From Clostridia bacterium (GTDB lineage: Bacteria > Bacillota > Clostridia > Christensenellales > UBA1242), in the NCBI GenBank assembly GCA_017409005.1, contig JAFQTP010000001.1, positions 1-64,000 of the forward strand: a DNA stretch of 64,000 bases. The letters run 5' to 3'. The position numbers and the translations under genes are program-made. Each line of letters begins with the position of its first letter. Within the stretch, counting starts at the first letter, position 1. This document shows, one piece after another, positions 63,501 to 64,000 of this stretch. Below the pieces are notes generated by a model. The model saw only the letters and a program-made list of their open reading frames with translations, was not told the DNA's origin and did not search any database.

Positions 63501-63634
63501 TCGTAAAAGTTAAAACGTTTAGAGCCCTTGTTGTGGTTCATACATTGTTTTTTTACATCGTTTGCTTTCCAAAAATTTAAAACTTCTTGTTCAACATTTG
63601 GAAAGTTTAAATTTGCATCAACCTTTTTATACAT
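60509..63634 (-). CDS. ileS: Isoleucyl-tRNA synthetase, long (type 2-like) form
   Basis: Charges tRNA-Ile. The 1041-residue protein has the class I signatures HSGH (55-58, in the context GPPTANGVPHSGH) and KLSKS (about 591-595), an editing domain between them, zinc-ligand cysteines (CPRCG near 178; CEKCG near 490) and the anticodon-binding C-terminus. The GPPTANG context and length match the eukaryote-like IleRS2 branch, which is typically insensitive to mupirocin. AAGGAG precedes the ATG. Transcription is controlled by the T-box at 63684-63942. Confidence 0.96.
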   Translation of the reverse strand: MYKKVDANLNFPNVEQEVLNFWKANDVKKQCMNHNKGSKRFNFYEGPPTANGVPHSGHVLTRVLKDVFTRYKSMQGYFVPRKGGWDTHGLPVELSVEKELGISGKQQIEEYGIEKFIKRCKDNVWKYVDIWKEFSDRVGYFVNMEDDYYVTYYDSYIESVWWALKEMDKKGLLYKGYKILPSCPRCGTALSSHELAQGYEDRKDTTVVAKFKVSNENNTYFLAWTTTPWTLPSNIALCVNADEDYVKVSFEGNYYILAEALVKNHFKENYEVVETFKGKTLEYKKYEPLFGFVDKKEAEKGYYVTCDSYVTLTDGTGIVHIAPAFGEDDSNVGRKYGLPFIQLVDKFGKFTENCGKYSNQFVFDKNDEIVEDLAQENKVFKTQKHVHSYPHCWRCHSPLIYFARSSWFVKTTELRAKMVKNNNTVNWLPDNVKNGRMGNFLENNIDWCLSRDRYWGTPLPVWLCECGHHHVVGSKAELQKLGNVGEIELHKPYVDEVTIKCEKCGKQMHREPEVIDCWFDSGSMPFAQHHYPFENKELFEESFPAQFISEGIDQTRGWFYSLQAISTALFDKSPYETCIANGMVVDDQGRKLSKSLGNYIPPMEMLSKMGADPIRWTFYTGSQPWGNLILTENTVTESQKKYFGTLWNTYAFFVLYAEIDKFDPTKYSLADCKLSVMDKWVLSELNKLIKYVCSELDKFHVTESSRAMEDFIDKVSNWYVRLGRKRYWGEEFTEDKKAAYVTLYTVLTTYAKLSAPFTPFMSETIYQNLVRGFNADAPVSVHLCNYPEVNESLVNEKLSEQMALVYAYTELGRSARNLSGIKNRQPLNELYLTDANNKTTLTKELVQILKDELNVKDVKQHEDLSKFVNYTLKPQLKTLGPKYGKKLNAIREFLSTCDALKVVETVEKGEVFKVELDGDQVEFSKDDLLISVSQKEGYASATDGNIAVILDTHLTNELVEEGIYREFVSKVQNLRKSSNYVVTDRIYIEVSGDKDLEALVLKFEKQVKQDVLALSVKVGENGEFSEEFNLNDKLLKVSIKR

Positions 63635-63683
63635 TATTTTTCTCCTTAAATTTTTTAGTTTAACTTAAAATAACGCTAAAATA

Positions 63684-63727
63684 CAAAAAAAACTTGCGTA
63701 CATTGTTACAAAAACAATGCCACAAGC
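63684..63727 (-). terminator. T-box regulated terminator of ileS
   Basis: A 12-bp stem with one bulged A (GCTTGTG arm against CGCAAG) followed by eight Ts on the minus strand. It is the OFF state of the T-box. Confidence 0.8.
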
Positions 63728-63942
63728 ATTATTACCATTTATAACAACATGTGCTAACACACACTGTTCACTAACGTAGAACTTTACGTGGCTCCCTACT
63801 AAAATTCAAAAACCAAGCTATAAAGGTGATATTTATTTTATTTTGCTACTAGCTTCTCAGCAACCGCTAGTTCTCTGTAGTGCAACTAATTAAAAATAAA
63901 CGTGTCCTTTTTTAAAACGCCTTTTAATATTAAACTGCTTTA
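63728..63942 (-). promoter_or_regulatory. Ile-specific T-box riboswitch
   Basis: Stem I ends in the conserved AGAGAACTAGCGGTTGCTGAGAAG region (63840-63885; split here as AGAGAACTAGCGG and TTGCTGAGAAG), and its specifier loop reads AUC (63828-63830), an isoleucine codon. The antiterminator bulge UGGU (63734-63737) fits tRNA-Ile with an A discriminator. Uncharged tRNA-Ile would prevent the terminator and raise ileS. Confidence 0.85.
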
Positions 63943-63971
63943 ATAATACAACAACCCAATAAGTTTGTCAA
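63943..63971 (-). promoter_or_regulatory. ileS promoter
   Basis: TTGACA (63966-63971), 17 bp and TATTAT (63943-63948), directly before the T-box leader. Confidence 0.8.
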
Positions 63972-64000
63972 CAACTAAAAATTTGTTTTAAACATAATAA

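Overview
The window reads as chromosomal DNA of a low-GC, Gram-positive-type bacterium (Bacillota; probably an uncultured Clostridia- or Bacilli-like lineage, which I cannot place further). The reasons are the mraZ-rsmH-ftsL-pbp-mur division cluster, a T-box in front of ileS, an NrdR box at the anaerobic ribonucleotide reductase, the secG-rnr-smpB-ssrA and tig-clpP-clpX orders, AGGAGG-type ribosome sites, and no outer-membrane genes. Almost everything is on the minus strand. Only two genes at 47.3-48.7 kb and groES-groEL run forward. I see no phage, transposon or CRISPR array. Among 58 proposed CDS the stop codon is TAA in 52, TAG in 6 and TGA in none.

0-17 kb (read right to left) is the division and cell-wall cluster: mraZ, rsmH, an ftsL-like gene, a class B PBP with a PASTA domain, murE, mraY, murD, ftsW, then murA, ftsQ, lgt, a membrane protein, a DivIVA-domain protein and a 30-residue membrane peptide. 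murF and murG are missing from the run. Between ftsW and murA sits a free-standing unit coding for a large collagen-like SGNH-hydrolase lipoprotein. A run of nine Gs fills part of the spacer between its -35 and -10, as in a phase-variable promoter. mraZ has three 10-bp-spaced MraZ-type boxes over its promoter, and two more boxes of opposite orientation lie about 150 bp upstream.

17-25 kb looks accessory. One operon holds two metallophosphoesterases with tRNA-Thr between them, a GNAT-HD fusion and an FRG-domain protein. Next comes a tightly coupled pair of divergent paralogues of unknown function, then a cysteine-rich protein. 25-46.8 kb is mostly housekeeping: lon-engB, tkt with a P-loop-less shikimate-kinase relative, nrdD-nrdG, a ComEC-like hydrolase with a patatin, a large membrane-anchored coiled-coil protein, secG-rnr-smpB-ssrA, pgk-tpiA, an inositol-phosphatase-family gene and two YwaF-like membrane proteins.

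46.8-64 kb holds tRNA-Leu followed by an unexplained structured element, a CYTH-like/HAD pair, a five-tRNA array (Gly-Arg-His-Gln-Lys), tig-clpP-clpX, lspA-rluD, a SPOR-domain protein, groES-groEL, a second pseudouridine synthase, and ileS behind an Ile-specific T-box. Several genes here appear to be transcribed leaderless from a shared extended -10 motif.
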